Assembly: GCF_932274485.2 (NCBI RefSeq)
Contig: NC_065881.2
Coordinates: forward strand, 46,634,702-46,698,701
Length of the DNA: 64,000 nt
From: Patella vulgata
Taxonomy: Eukaryota > Mollusca > Gastropoda > Patellidae
Direction of reading: 5' to 3'
The position numbers and the translations under genes are program-made. Of the stretch, positions 49,301 to 59,042 are shown piece after piece (the first letter of the stretch is position 1; every line of letters starts with the position of its first letter). The notes below the pieces were generated by a model. That model had not been told where the DNA came from, ran no database searches, and worked only from the letters and a program-made list of their open reading frames with translations.

Positions 49301-49520
49301 CCATGTTTCCTAATTACACCTGAAAGTAAACAGTTAAAATGCAACATTGTTACTTAGGACTGGTATCTTCAATTGTCTTACCTATTGTGCAGATAATACC
49401 AGTTTTCTTTATATCTGATGGACTCTTGTCGATATTCAGATCACAAATATGTTCTAAACGGGTCTGATGTTGATTACAAACATTTCCACTCCTTTTATCT
49501 TTGTTACAATTTTCAGCCAT
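37134..49520 (-). CDS. Pyruvate kinase-like protein, probable catalytically impaired paralogue (11 coding exons)
   Basis: In transcript order the exons are 49520-49382, 49092-49001, 48341-48222, 47527-47341, 46719-46574, 45358-45231, 44229-44079, 41929-41777, 40959-40793, 39416-39298 and 37375-37134, giving 1644 nt and 547 residues (human PKM has 531). All introns are GT-AG and phases agree. Family landmarks are [75 protein letters not shown] and a C-terminal GSGHTNTLR, so the A, B and C domains are all present. Retained (human number in brackets): Arg68 (R73), Asn70 (N75), Asp104 (D113), Arg111 (R120), Lys262 (K270), Asp288 (D296). Replaced: Val72 (S77), Ile105 (T114), Gly109 (E118), Gln264 (E272, a Mg2+ ligand), Ala320 (T328). 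A 24-residue C-terminal extension is added. Pyruvate kinase activity is doubtful by inference. Confidence 0.95.
37488..37690 (+). repeat. SINE-A copy in intron 10 of the pyruvate kinase-like gene
   Basis: A tRNA-like head GCCGCTGTGGCTCAGTGAGT is followed by CAGGATTTTCC and AGAATTCGAAATAAGAGTAG body blocks. The 3' tail is lost. Confidence 0.8.
37758..39257 (-). mobile_element. Rep-E copy 4 (1.5 kb) filling most of intron 10
   Basis: Starts AACCAGCGGCTGCCAGGCAG then ATACGCCCACATTTT, and ends CACATGAAAATGTGGGCGTA. Several diverged modules lie inside, some partly deleted. It occupies about 1500 of the 1922 intron bases. Confidence 0.86.
39298..39416 (-). CDS. Pyruvate kinase-like exon 10
   Basis: Encodes [20 protein letters not shown] and [19 protein letters not shown] (residues 428-467), equivalent to the human VARYRPRAPIIAVTRN to YRGIFPVL block. 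A Rep-E repeat ends 41 bp from its donor side. Confidence 0.94.
39735..40195 (+). repeat. Rep-E-related element
   Basis: Starts AGTCCCACATTGAAATGTGG and TTGTCGTCACCCCTGT, and ends TATTGCCTGGCAACCTATG. End organisation resembles Rep-E, but the interior lacks its modules. Probably a sister family, shared with the fragment at 47680. Confidence 0.6.
40281..40660. mobile_element. MITE-2 copy in intron 9, intact derivative of the 3-kb element
   Basis: Left end GGCCATATAAAAAAATATTT and right end ATTTTTTTGTGTGCC are inverted, with TAA just outside both. Both halves align with the two ends of the element at 31821-34867, with the gene absent. Non-coding, 380 bp. Confidence 0.88.
40793..40959 (-). CDS. 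Pyruvate kinase-like exon 9 (C domain)
   Basis: Encodes [18 protein letters not shown] through [17 protein letters not shown] and TTSG (residues 373-427), the start of the C domain. Confidence 0.94.
41777..41929 (-). CDS. Pyruvate kinase-like exon 8
   Basis: Encodes [39 protein letters not shown] and [12 protein letters not shown] (residues 322-372). The PRPTRAE signature is intact; LSGETA is LSRETA. Both ends in phase 0. Confidence 0.95.
42036..42140 (-). repeat. SINE-A fragment in intron 7
   Basis: GGGTTTAATGTCCTACTTTT and CAGGCATACGCCATGCAGTT are the 3' tail and distal body of SINE-A in reverse. Confidence 0.75.
42721..44064 (-). mobile_element. Tc1/mariner-type transposon inside pyruvate kinase-like intron 7
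   Basis: Terminal inverted repeats of at least 28 bp begin TACTCAGCCAAATTAAAAAC and are identical at both ends. A TA target lies at both edges. The element is 1344 bp and in the same orientation as the host gene. Its right end is 14 bp from the exon 7 donor. Confidence 0.93.
42955..43779 (-). pseudogene. Tc1-type transposase, broken
   Basis: The N-terminus [20 protein letters not shown] and a recognition helix ([13 protein letters not shown]) are clear. The core resumes with [29 protein letters not shown] and [19 protein letters not shown], which holds the second catalytic Asp. The segment that should contain the first Asp (FTDESRF-like) is missing between the LQAAGL-type and YRRRGE parts, and the 3' third is frameshifted. 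The copy is therefore not functional. Confidence 0.88.
44079..44229 (-). CDS. Pyruvate kinase-like exon 7
   Basis: Encodes [38 protein letters not shown] and [11 protein letters not shown] (residues 271-321). The metal Asp of GRGD is kept; CATQ is CAAQ, losing Thr328. A Tc1 element begins 14 bp into the following intron. Confidence 0.95.
44230..45230. other. Intron 6 of the pyruvate kinase-like gene
   Basis: AT-rich intron with no repeat family I recognise. Confidence 0.5.
45231..45358 (-). CDS. Pyruvate kinase-like exon 6
   Basis: Encodes [17 protein letters not shown] and [14 protein letters not shown] (residues 229-270). It retains the catalytic Lys of SKIENHEG but has Gln in place of the metal-binding Glu. 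ASFIRKAS of PKM is ASWVWCSS. Confidence 0.94.
45703..46041 (-). mobile_element. Rep-E copy 5, one module plus terminus, in intron 5
   Basis: Contains TACAATCAGGGGCCATAATC, GACCTAGTGTGTCCACAAGC and the end CATGAAAATATGGACGTATA. The GCTGCCAGGCAGG end is lacking, so the copy is truncated. Confidence 0.82.
46574..46719 (-). CDS. Pyruvate kinase-like exon 5
   Basis: Encodes [40 protein letters not shown] and AFALDNE (residues 180-228), the end of the B domain and return to the barrel. The usually invariant GVNLPG is PKKLPG. Confidence 0.93.
47341..47527 (-). CDS. Pyruvate kinase-like exon 4 (B domain)
   Basis: Encodes [20 protein letters not shown] through [18 protein letters not shown] (residues 118-179), the first part of the mobile B-domain lid. 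The family DDGLISL becomes EDGPLSL. Confidence 0.93.
47678..47735 (+). repeat. Rep-E-related terminal fragment
   Basis: ACTACCACATTCCAATGTGG, GCGTATTTTATTGTCACCCC and TGTCCGTCCGG resemble the start of the 39735 element. Only the terminus is recognisable, in intron 3. Confidence 0.65.
48036..48110 (+). repeat. SINE-A 3' fragment in intron 3
   Basis: CCTGTCTTCATTAATC is followed by CAGTAAGACATTAAACCCCA and TTTCATTTCC, the distal part and tail of SINE-A. Confidence 0.7.
48222..48341 (-). CDS. Pyruvate kinase-like exon 3
   Basis: Encodes [15 protein letters not shown] through [18 protein letters not shown] (residues 78-117). It corresponds to the human ALDTKGPEIRTG block, with Thr114 to Ile, Lys115 to Thr and Glu118 to Gly. 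Confidence 0.93.
48451..48830 (-). mobile_element. MITE-1 copy in intron 2, uninterrupted
   Basis: Starts AAGATGCATTATGTAAGAGC and ends CTGCTCTTTATCTAAATCCT with ACATAATTAG. It keeps a single TTAA in its interior near 48530, where the 27399 copy has an insertion. Confidence 0.84.
49001..49092 (-). CDS. Pyruvate kinase-like exon 2
   Basis: Encodes [18 protein letters not shown] and [13 protein letters not shown] (residues 47-77). RLN is kept, but the usual RLNFSHG is RLNMVHS, replacing the K+-ligand Ser and the Gly. Confidence 0.93.
49382..49520 (-). CDS. Pyruvate kinase-like exon 1
   Basis: Encodes [31 protein letters not shown] and KKTGIICTI (residues 1-46). TTTCTATTTTAG lies directly before the ATG, so this exon may be internal and begin exactly at the start codon. 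Donor GTAAG. Confidence 0.92.
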
Positions 49521-50890
49521 CTAAAATAGAAACCCCAAGAATTCAGTCTATATTATTTTAAATACAATACTGTATGTTGGGCTTAAGACAACTAATCCCT
49601 GAGTGGCATTTAGCGATTGAGCTTCAGCACAATATAAAACACATCACAATAAATAAGGAAAACAATCGCTGGTTTGTATACATTAGCACAACGTTTCGAC
49701 AACTGTTCACTTATCGTTATCATGCACTAGTATGTACCCAGACTTACTATATTAATCCAATAAGTTTAATCCATTCCTGAATAAGGAGCTACCTGGTTTT
49801 TAAGATTCTGTCAATATTTATTTGAAATGAAATAAGAAATCAATTGCTTCTGTAAACTGACTATTTAAATCCTAGGAAAACATTGAGAGAATTTGTAAAG
49901 CACAGCTTGTACGGAGGTCTTTATTGGTATAGAAATACGTGTAAATACCGGATCTTATAACTTATTGAAGCTATATTTATAAAGCAGCCATTAGCTTAAT
50001 GTGTGACAGTATGTTTAACTATAATCTATGCTGTCAGACACTTGGTGATAAAAAAATTACCGATCACTATTGACTAAAACTATTATAGTGTCGTTACACT
50101 TTAGAGGGGCATTATCACTTCCAACTGAAAAGATAGCCGTATAGAGCGTGGAGATATGCCCACACAGGAAAACTTGGATTTTGACCAAATTTAATAGGAA
50201 TTTGGGATCCTTCAAAGAAATCTAATCTCTGTCGTGCTCACAAGCTTTTCCAGACATGTAATATATCTCTGCAACAGAAAGTCCTAGATGGCTGATAATC
50301 AACTGGGTTTATCCTTTCCGATTCTAATGCTTCACATCAAATTTAAAAATCAACAGGGTGTTAATACTTCAGATCAAATATTGTATGAACATTGTATGAA
50401 ATCAATATATTTTTTCCTTTCAACAGCATAGCAAAAAAAGACTTCATAACAAAGTGGAATAATTCTGGAAGTTATTATCGAATATCATCGAAAATTAATA
50501 GGATTCTTCTTTTTGATTTCAAAAAGGTATATAGATTATTGTGGCCTCTATTTTGGTTATAAGAAATGTGAATGACAGACCATGTTGTTGTTAGTTAGTT
50601 GTATTTTACATCCGCTTCCACCGAGGTGATATCGCAGACAAGATGACAGACCAACTGACATCCACTTTATAACTAAGGAGCATAGACAGATGGGTGTGAT
50701 GGCAATACACAATCACATTCAAATGTACACCATGTACTTAGTAGCTTTGACTTCTAAGTAGTGATCGTTGTTGTGAACTCTTTCTCAAATACCTCATACC
50801 ATTTCCCATGTCAGGAGTTCACATATCTAACCAGTTTTTGTTTAACTTTTTGATATACAAAAAGACTGGTTTGCAGTTGTCAAATACAAG
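49521..50890. other. Upstream of the pyruvate kinase-like ATG
   Basis: Expected to hold the upstream non-coding exon or promoter. I see no clear TATA element or CpG-rich block. The reading on the - strand just before the ATG is a splice-acceptor-like polypyrimidine tract. Confidence 0.45.
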
Positions 50891-51077
50891 CAGGGCCTTA
50901 ACTAGCTCAGAGCAACGAGGGGGGCGGGAAGTGTCTTCGGGGGTGCTGTAATATTGACGGACAATGTATATCTATTTTTTTTATGGTTGAAAATTTTTTC
51001 ACAGGGGGGGGGGGGGGGCGAAACTTTTTGCAAGGGGGGGGCAAAGCCCCCCCTGCACCCCTCTAGTTACGGGCCTG
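50891..51077. mobile_element. hAT-like mini-element, 187 bp, G-rich
   Basis: Ends CAGGGCCTTAACTAG and, inverted, CAGGCCCGTAACTAG. A perfect 8-bp target duplication AATACAAG lies at 50883-50890 and 51078-51085. The interior holds poly-G runs. Confidence 0.9.
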
Positions 51078-51226
51078 AATACAAGCAAAATTCTGATTTT
51101 GAGCAAATCTGACCCGAAGTACATAAAAATCCAAAGAGACCAATTTTTCAATGAAAATTGTACACAATTTGCAAGAACTTTTAATATGTCGGATGGGAAA
51201 TGAATAAGAATGCAGTATTTGATAAA

Positions 51227-52310
51227 ACAAAATAACCTAACTGTGATTTGTAATCCATGTGGCTGAGACTGACGAAACTTGCAAAAAATAATAATAATAT
51301 GACTTTAGGTCATTAAACTATAACTATCATTTACCAGCGGCTGCCAGGCAGGATACGCCCACATTTTCGAGAGATGGATAGAGAACAAGCTAACAAGAAA
51401 GTGATTTTTCCTACAATCAAGGGCCATAATTCAGGAAATTACAATTCGATATGCGCAAATATCGAAAGGAACTGAATGAACGGCAGCCAATTTGTCTGTC
51501 AATTTTGGGCCGATTTTCACGAAATTCAAACTCAGTCGTCCTTAGGGTGTAACGGTGATATAATAATACGTTTTTTTAAATCAGATAAAAATTATGACCT
51601 CTAAAGGGTCCACAAGCTAAAAACGCAATTTTTCGTACATTCATGGGCCATAATTCAGGAAATTACGGTCCGATAAGCGTGAATATCGAAAGGAACCGAG
51701 ATCTTTGGGTTTTAAACTTACATTTCAAGTTCCAACAAAATCGGATAAAAATTGTGACCTCTATAGGGTCCACAACCTTGATATACCATATTCTTACGCT
51801 ATTTGTGAACGAACGGCGACCATTTTGTCTGTCAATTTTGGGCCGATTTTCACGAAATTCATGCTCAGTAATCCTTAGGGTGTAACGGTGACATAATAGA
51901 ACGTTTTTTTAAATCGGATAAAAATTATGACTTCTATAGGGTCCACAAGCTAAAAACGTGATTTTTCGTACAATCAGGGGCCATAATTCAGGAAGTTACG
52001 GTCCGATATAACAAAATAACCTAACTGTGATTTGTAATCCATGTGGCTGAGACTGACGAAACTTGCAAAAAATAATAATAATATGACTTTAGGTCATTAA
52101 ACTATAACTATCATTTACCAGCGGCTGCCAGGCAGGATACGCCCACATTTTCGAGAGATGGATAGAGAACAAGCTAACAAGAAAGTGATTTTTCCTACAA
52201 TCAAGGGCCATAATTCAGGAAATTACAATTCGATATGCGCAAATATCGAAAGGAACTGAATGAACGGCAGCCAATTTGTCTGTCAATTTTGGGCCGATTT
52301 TCACGAAATT
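51227..52310. repeat. Tandem duplication, period about 784 bp
   Basis: The segment starting ACAAAATAACCTAACTGTGA at 51227 recurs at 52011. About 300 bp are virtually identical, including roughly 105 bp of non-repeat flank before the Rep-E end. The second copy then matches a later module of the first. Confidence 0.9.
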
Positions 52311-53096
52311 CAAGCTCAGTAATCCTTAGGGTGTAACGGTGACATAATAGAACGTTTTTTTAAATCGGATAAAAATTATGACTTCTATAGGGTCCACAAG
52401 CTAAAAACGTGATTTTTCGTACAATCAGGGGCCATAATTCAGGAAGTTACGGTCCGATATGCAGCACGAATATCGAAAGGAACCGAGATCTTTGGGTTAT
52501 AAACTTACATTTCAAGTTTCAACAACCCTATAGGGTCCACAACCTTGATATACCATATTCAAATTACGCCATTTGGGAACGAACGGCGGCCATTTTGTCT
52601 GTCAATTTTGGGCCGATTTTCACGAAATTCGAAGTCAGTCATACTTAGGGTGTAACGGTGATATAATAGAACGTTTTTTTAAATCGGATAAAAATTATGA
52701 CTTCTATAGGGTCCACAAGCTAAAAACGTGATTTTTCGTACAATCAGGGGCCATAATTCAGGAAGTTACTGTCCGATATGCGCGAATATCGAAAGGAACT
52801 GAGATCTTTGGGTTATAAACTTACATTTCAAGTTTCAACAAAATCGGATCAAAATTGTGACCTCTATAGGGTCCACAAGCTAAAAACGTGATTTTTCGTA
52901 CAAACAGGGCCATAATCCATGAAGTTTCGATCCGATACATGCCAATATCGAAAGCAGCCGAGATCTTTTGGGGATACACCTATATTTCAAGTTTCGTCGA
53001 AATCGAATAAGAATTGTGACCTGTAGAGAGTCCATAAACAATTGTGGACGGACGGACGGCATAATACGTTCACATGAAAATGTGGGCGTATAAAAA
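51332..53096 (-). mobile_element. Rep-E copy 6, with its 5' block duplicated
   Basis: ACCAGCGGCTGCCAGGCAGG occurs at 51333 and again at about 52117; the far end is CACATGAAAATGTGGGCGTA at 53072-53091. Modules are well conserved (GGTCCACAAGCTAAAAACG repeated). This is the least diverged Rep-E in the window. Confidence 0.87.
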
Positions 53097-54235
53097 GTAA
53101 GTAGAGAATTAATCAACATAATGCACTGTTTTTTTTTCTATTTTTCTTGTTTTTCTCTGATCTTGTCAATACGTTTAATAAATAGTTGGTTTCGAACTGG
53201 AATCTTGTCATTATCTTATATAACAATGCTTAGTCTTCACAGGAATTATCAGCAAATTGAAATCTTACCTGTTATTGCTCTCTACTTCAGTGAGAAACAA
53301 AAACAGCTTTCCCTCATTTGTGTCAATTTGTGAGTCTTCAAATCTTTGTTACAGATCAACATAGCAAAGATATATCTCTATTTTAAAATTATATTTGAAA
53401 TGTGTTTAACCAGTTCTGTCAAATGTAAAATTGGTGGATACTAACATTATCCTTTAACTGAATTCGGAATATTACTTGTAGGCTTATATTAGCTACCTGT
53501 AGTCATTGATAAAATACTGAAGAGGTATAAATATGTATTTGTATGTAGAAAGATATTATCACTTTCAACAAGAAAATAAATGTTTTTTTTTTATATAATT
53601 AATAATACCTTATTCATAATAAGCCTAGACCCATCTTATTATCAAAAATGCTAACACTGATCGACTTATTAGCACAAGCCTCTGTTCATGGACAACTGTA
53701 ATAGGGTCCATGGTCTGCTACCTGCAGGGCTCTTTGAAAACCACAAAAGGCTATAATGTTAATGACTCCTATCTATTCACAGAGAAGTCTCAAATTTTAC
53801 ATGCAATAACCATGAATGCTTCCAGAATAACTATATAGGCTAATTAAATAGAACCAGTGAAGATATCACATCTAATCAACTATCAGCAGACTGCCGTTTT
53901 CGACAGATTGAGTGCACTGCTGCAAGAAATGGAGTTTAAAGTCCCATCAATAAAAAAACAACCTCGATCATTTTGAGACTAACATCATTTACTTTGGCTA
54001 CATATGCTATGCTTTGGAAGAGAATATAGCCTGTACAGCAAATAACAATGTATATAGATCCTATAAATTGAATAGAACAAGTACAGTAACACTTGTTATA
54101 AATTGTGAAAAAACAGTTGCATGATGTCCTTAGATTTATACTAATTAGATGTGGAATACAACTTGTATAGTTATTTGAATCAATATATGCATACCAAACC
54201 AACCCTACCAACATGTAAACATATATCAAGTGTTG
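53097..54235. other. Intergenic DNA without recognised genes
   Basis: AT-rich. Short ORFs on both strands look random. Confidence 0.5.
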
Positions 54236-54490
54236 GGTATCAACCAGGCTTATAAAGACAGGCATACACCATGCAGCGTGCTTTCAGTGTAGGCAGTGGC
54301 ATTTCTGCCTAATCTACATTGAATTCTCAACTGTCAAGTGTTCTTTTGAGTGCACGCCAGCATGTACTAGGGATCTTGATTTTTCATCCCATCCGAATGA
54401 CCAGACACTGTACCTTACCAGGGCAGCCTTCTGGTCTGCACCACCAACAGTAAACGAGTAAGAAGTAGTGGGTATCATCATGTGTAAAAG
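54236..54490 (-). repeat. SINE-A copy, reverse, tail missing
   Basis: CAGGCATACACCATGCAGCG, TTTTTCATCCCATCCGAATG and CAGACACTGTACCTTACC match the reverse complement of SINE-A body blocks at 18880-19080. Confidence 0.75.
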
Positions 54491-56034
54491 CCAAGCCATT
54501 ATTTTAAATGTCTACTATAGGGGTTGGGATTGGAACTCAAAATCAGCATTTTATAATTATGAAGTCTGAGTATATTACATAAAATAATTAGGACTTGCCT
54601 TGATTTACTGGAATTCTAACTCTTGAGATGAATCAATAAAATCAATCTTCAACTTGTGAAACAAATGTAGTTCAGACTTTTAAATGTAATTTATCTTGAT
54701 CTTAAAGTTTTTCTCTGGACAGCAACCATCTAAAGAGTCTGTAATCTTACTGTATATATTTGGTGTGTTGCAGTGCCGGTAGCCAACATGTTAAAACAGG
54801 ATGAAAGAATCAGCTGACAAGACTGTTACATATAGCTTGCTGCTACATGTATTTAAACTAGACACGCTTGATACAATCCATACTGACTGATCTTTAATCA
54901 GCTACCCTATACAATCTATAGGCTTATATTTCTTTTAGATTTATTGATTTTAACACTAAATGGTTGTTTCTCTAATGAATTACCTTATAAAACTTGTTTT
55001 GTACATGATATTTTATTATTACTAACTAAGCTTTGCTAATTAATAGCCAGCAATATGGATAATTTATTGAAAATTAATTACAGGTTCTATCATAAATTTC
55101 TATGTGAAATTTAAAGTAACCAGACAACCCAGCACTAACAAATCATTGGGAAAGATAAAACTATTTCAGACTTCACACTTACAAAACAGAGCTTGTTTTT
55201 TTCAGGCACATATTTTGTTGTATGGGAGGCCACCCAGTTTAAAATGAAATGTTAGTGATGAGACGGCAATGATGAACTATCATTGTATGGTGTGCAATGA
55301 ATCTTTGACATATTATCATTGATCAGAAATTTGGTCTGTAAGCAACAACTAATACTCAGGGAGGGACCTTTTATGGTTTTGCTCTTCTAGAAATATTAAT
55401 TTATTCAAAATCACGCAAAGCATATGAAAGAATAATAACTACAACTTAATAATGATTCAAATCCTTTCAGGTACTTCAATTTATTTTTATGACTCCAAAA
55501 ATGTATGTTTATTATTCTAACTGGAAATAAGGAACTAGATGAACAAAATTTGAAGAGAATCTGGTCTTGATTGTTATAAAATTGCTTCATTAAATGAAAC
55601 TGATGAGAGAACATTTAGTTACCATTCACTTTCCATAAAGCTCATAAAGATAAAGTAATGTGGCTGGGGTCGAAATAAATGTCAACAAATAATGTTAATG
55701 TTTCTTCTTTTACAGGAAGCATTGTTTTTCTTCAGCTGGGAACTATGCCAAAGCTATTAATTCTTGGCCTAAAATAATTAATTTACTTGTGTTAATGTAT
55801 CCAATGTATTGATTTTTGATATAACCATGCTACTTAATGTTGATAAGGACATCATGTCATGCTTAGTGAATAGCTGTAAATTAGTCTTATAATGATTCTG
55901 ATGTCCATATACATATTTATTTATCTGTCAACAATGACTAGATTATAAATGCCAGGATACAGAAATGACTGGTAATTATACATTTCATGTTACTAACATA
56001 TTTAGTCAACTGAATAGTATTAAAGGAGCTTGAT
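54491..56034. other. Intergenic DNA without recognised genes
   Basis: No gene or repeat family seen. Confidence 0.5.
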
Positions 56035-56212
56035 CCCACACTTGTACTGACAAGGAGTAGGGTTGCCTGCCTAACCTCGTCAATTTTCTCCAGGTCCTCT
56101 GGATTCTTTCCACTGCCAAAGACCCCTGTGCAAGCAAATTATTGAAATAAAATTGACCACATTATGCCCGAAATGATTTAGTTTGTGTCAACTGAACAGT
56201 AATCCCCACTTC
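56035..56212 (+). repeat. SINE-B copy, head missing
   Basis: GATCCCACACTTGTACTGAC, AAGACCCCTGTGCAAGCAAA and TTATTGAAATAAAATTGACC match the SINE-B body. The tail is degenerate. Confidence 0.78.
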
Positions 56213-57339
56213 TTAGGAGACAAGCTTTATTTGATTAAATATTTTCTTGAATTATTGAGAGGTATAGTAGTTTCAAAAGATAAAGTGGAAGTTGGCTTGT
56301 TCGACTGATTTTAGTTTAATCTTTAGCTTTCTTATGGCATCAGTGAAAAACAATATCAGTTAAAATTATCTCAACACTGGCTTTATCTATAGATATGATG
56401 TTTCAAGGAAAATAAATGATCATCCCACAAAACAAATCAATAAATAAAATCGAATTAAATCAATAATTTTATTTTCTATCCATATCATTGAGGTAAAGAA
56501 TTCTAGTCATTGAAATTCGACAACTTTTTTTTTATTATTACTAATTCATTTACAACATATTTTTCATCCAAAAGTTGTGTGTTGAGGGAGGAGACATACT
56601 TCTTAGTCTGGTTTCAAGGGTAGAATCTGTAGGGCTGACAAACAGGGTGTAGGTCTACAACCAGTGTAGGCTATACATGGCCTGCTCATAAATGAACCTA
56701 GGCTTGATTTGATACGAGGAATTTGAAGAAAAGATGAAAAAAATGTATAGCAATAGCCTACACAGGTCCTACTCATCAAAAATGACCCACAGCTGTTTAA
56801 AATTTAATTGTATTGTGTTTTAATTTCTATATATATATATGGTATATAAATTGACTAAAAAGGTAAGTTCTGCAGCCAACTAATTAGAATGCCAGTCAGT
56901 CGAGAGTGGCAAATATAACTGGAACAAGAGCCCTGGTTATGTCCCATGTACCCTCCCTATTCATTTCCTCTGGGTTCAGATGAGTGCCTATAATAATTAA
57001 TTATAAATGTTCATTTTTCTTACCATACGTTAAGTTCAAGACATTTTCTACAGTTTCGAAAAAAAATTCTCATTTATTTACACTTCAGTCATGGACTGGC
57101 AGTGTACGACTGTGGGTAGCAATTATATTTCTCATTGATTTGCCAGTTTAGCAACAGCATTAAACCACAAAATATTGGTAATGCTTTTTTTTATGAATTA
57201 GCATAGCTAGTTTGGACTTGATACTAATTGGGAATATGATCTCTAGCTGTGCCCACCTCACAATGTCATTCACCTATTTCATCATGTTAAAATGAAAGTA
57301 ATTAAATCAAAACATAATGATTAATTTTAGCACTTGAAG
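56213..57339. other. Intergenic DNA without recognised genes
   Basis: A short TA microsatellite lies near 56830. No gene was found. Confidence 0.5.
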
Positions 57340-57555
57340 ACTAAAAGGTTGGCTACCAGGTTAAATGCCTAAGTTGATCTAGTCTTTCGGATGGGACAAA
57401 AAAATCCTGGTACATGTTCGCATGCATTTAAATTATTGTAAAAGATCCCTTCATCATAGCACGTAGACTGCATAGCGTATGACCATCTTCATTAGCCAGG
57501 TTTGTGCAGAAAAATAGAATGTTACACCCTATTCCATTTCATGTCATTTCCTGGT
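57340..57555 (+). repeat. SINE-A copy, diverged
   Basis: CTAGTCTTTCGGATGGGAC, AAAAGATCCCTTCATCATAG, CATAGCGTATGACCATCTTC and a CATTTCATGTCATTTC tail match SINE-A. Confidence 0.72.
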
Positions 57556-59040
57556 GGCCCTGATAGTTAGGCCTACTGACCTACATACTTGTACTATAGT
57601 AGACTTTTCACTTGACATCATGATGTCAGGGAGCTAGCTGAACTGGTAATGTCTCCCATTCTGCTGTCATGTCAACTCACCTTAATATATTATTTACATG
57701 TATATTATCTGTGATTTTAGAATTGTAACTGTGGCTTGCTGTTACCTCTCAATAATTCATCTAGGCTTGAGCAGAATACATGAATGGATATGTCCCACCT
57801 GGTGATGCTGGCTGTCATCACTGCATCGTCTGCTAAATTTGTAAGTGAAACGGGAATGAGGGTGGTCATGTGACCATGATCTATATTTAGATATCATCCC
57901 TCGGAAACGTCAATGACGCCAAAGAACACATTATAATATTAGATACAAAATAACCTCATCCATAGCCGGGATATAATAATATAAAGACTGATATAAGACA
58001 CATTTGTCACTGATGGATTCACCGATTTGTCTGAAATTGTTTGCATACAGTCTTATTCTTTTTTGGAAAATATATGCGTCCTTCAAACATCTATGCAATG
58101 ACAGAATGTTTCAAATGTGGCATAATGCGCAATGAATGATGGCCTGACGGAATGATATATCCATATATCCTATATAAAGACTTTATAGGATATCTATGGA
58201 TATATCACGGCAAATCGCAATTATATATATATATATCTCGAGGTGCTTTACGGTACAATATATGCTTCCAATCTTCCTATAGCGTGTGATTTCAGATTTA
58301 TACCAACTATACGGAATCTAAATAGGGCATTGTGATTTTTTTTTTTTTTTACTATATTCGTTCGTATTAGTAACTTGCTGAAATTTCAAGTTTTTAAGTT
58401 CAAATTCCAAGTTGCCAAGTTCAAATTATTGTTAAAAAATAAAATAAAATAACATGCCCCTGTGTAAATTCCGTAGTTCGTTAAAAATTAAAGTGAAAAA
58501 ACTAATTATGGCCTTATTTATCGTTCGTAAAAACAATCAACAATTTGTGTATATTATTAAACAAAGTCTTTTCTTTATTCATATGAAAGGACAGAGGAAG
58601 AACACAGAATCTGATGATTATTATTGGGGTATTATTACACCCAGGTAAAAAAAAGATAACATGGTACTTCGGAATATCAAAGACTATAAAGAAATCTCAT
58701 TAACAATATAAAGTCATACAATAATAATAATAGGCTACATCATACTATATTAAATGGTAATTATAATTTTGGAGAAAGATAAAAATCATGTTAACTAAGA
58801 TTTCATGGGAGTTCGATTTTGATTCAATTTGACAACATCTTGCAAATGCGCTCGAAATTAAACGCAATTAACAATGAATTAGCCCAGTCCAAACCCCCGA
58901 CCTCAAACAGCCTTTGAGTAAACGCATTTGTCAATATTTTTTTCTATTCCAACCCTGTTCATGGTTTTATTACCATGAAGTCGCGGATTACTTCCCTTAT
59001 ATAGGCATCGACGTGATGTTTGCTTTCAACGGATGCGTGT
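57556..59040. other. Intergenic DNA; one palindrome
   Basis: No gene. A palindrome at 58152-58208 has arms GATATATCCATATATCCTAT and its inverted match GGATATCTATGGATATATC around AAAGACTTT. A poly-T run lies at 58338-58350. Confidence 0.55.
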
Positions 59041-59042
59041 TG

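Noticed and set aside
51643-52648. Repeated short ORFs with similar peptides
   Set aside because: They are the same frame of Rep-E modules. Similar peptides also arise on the other strand at 24056-24669, so no protein family is implied.
54314-54499. 61-codon ORF on the - strand
   Set aside because: It lies in a reverse SINE-A copy.
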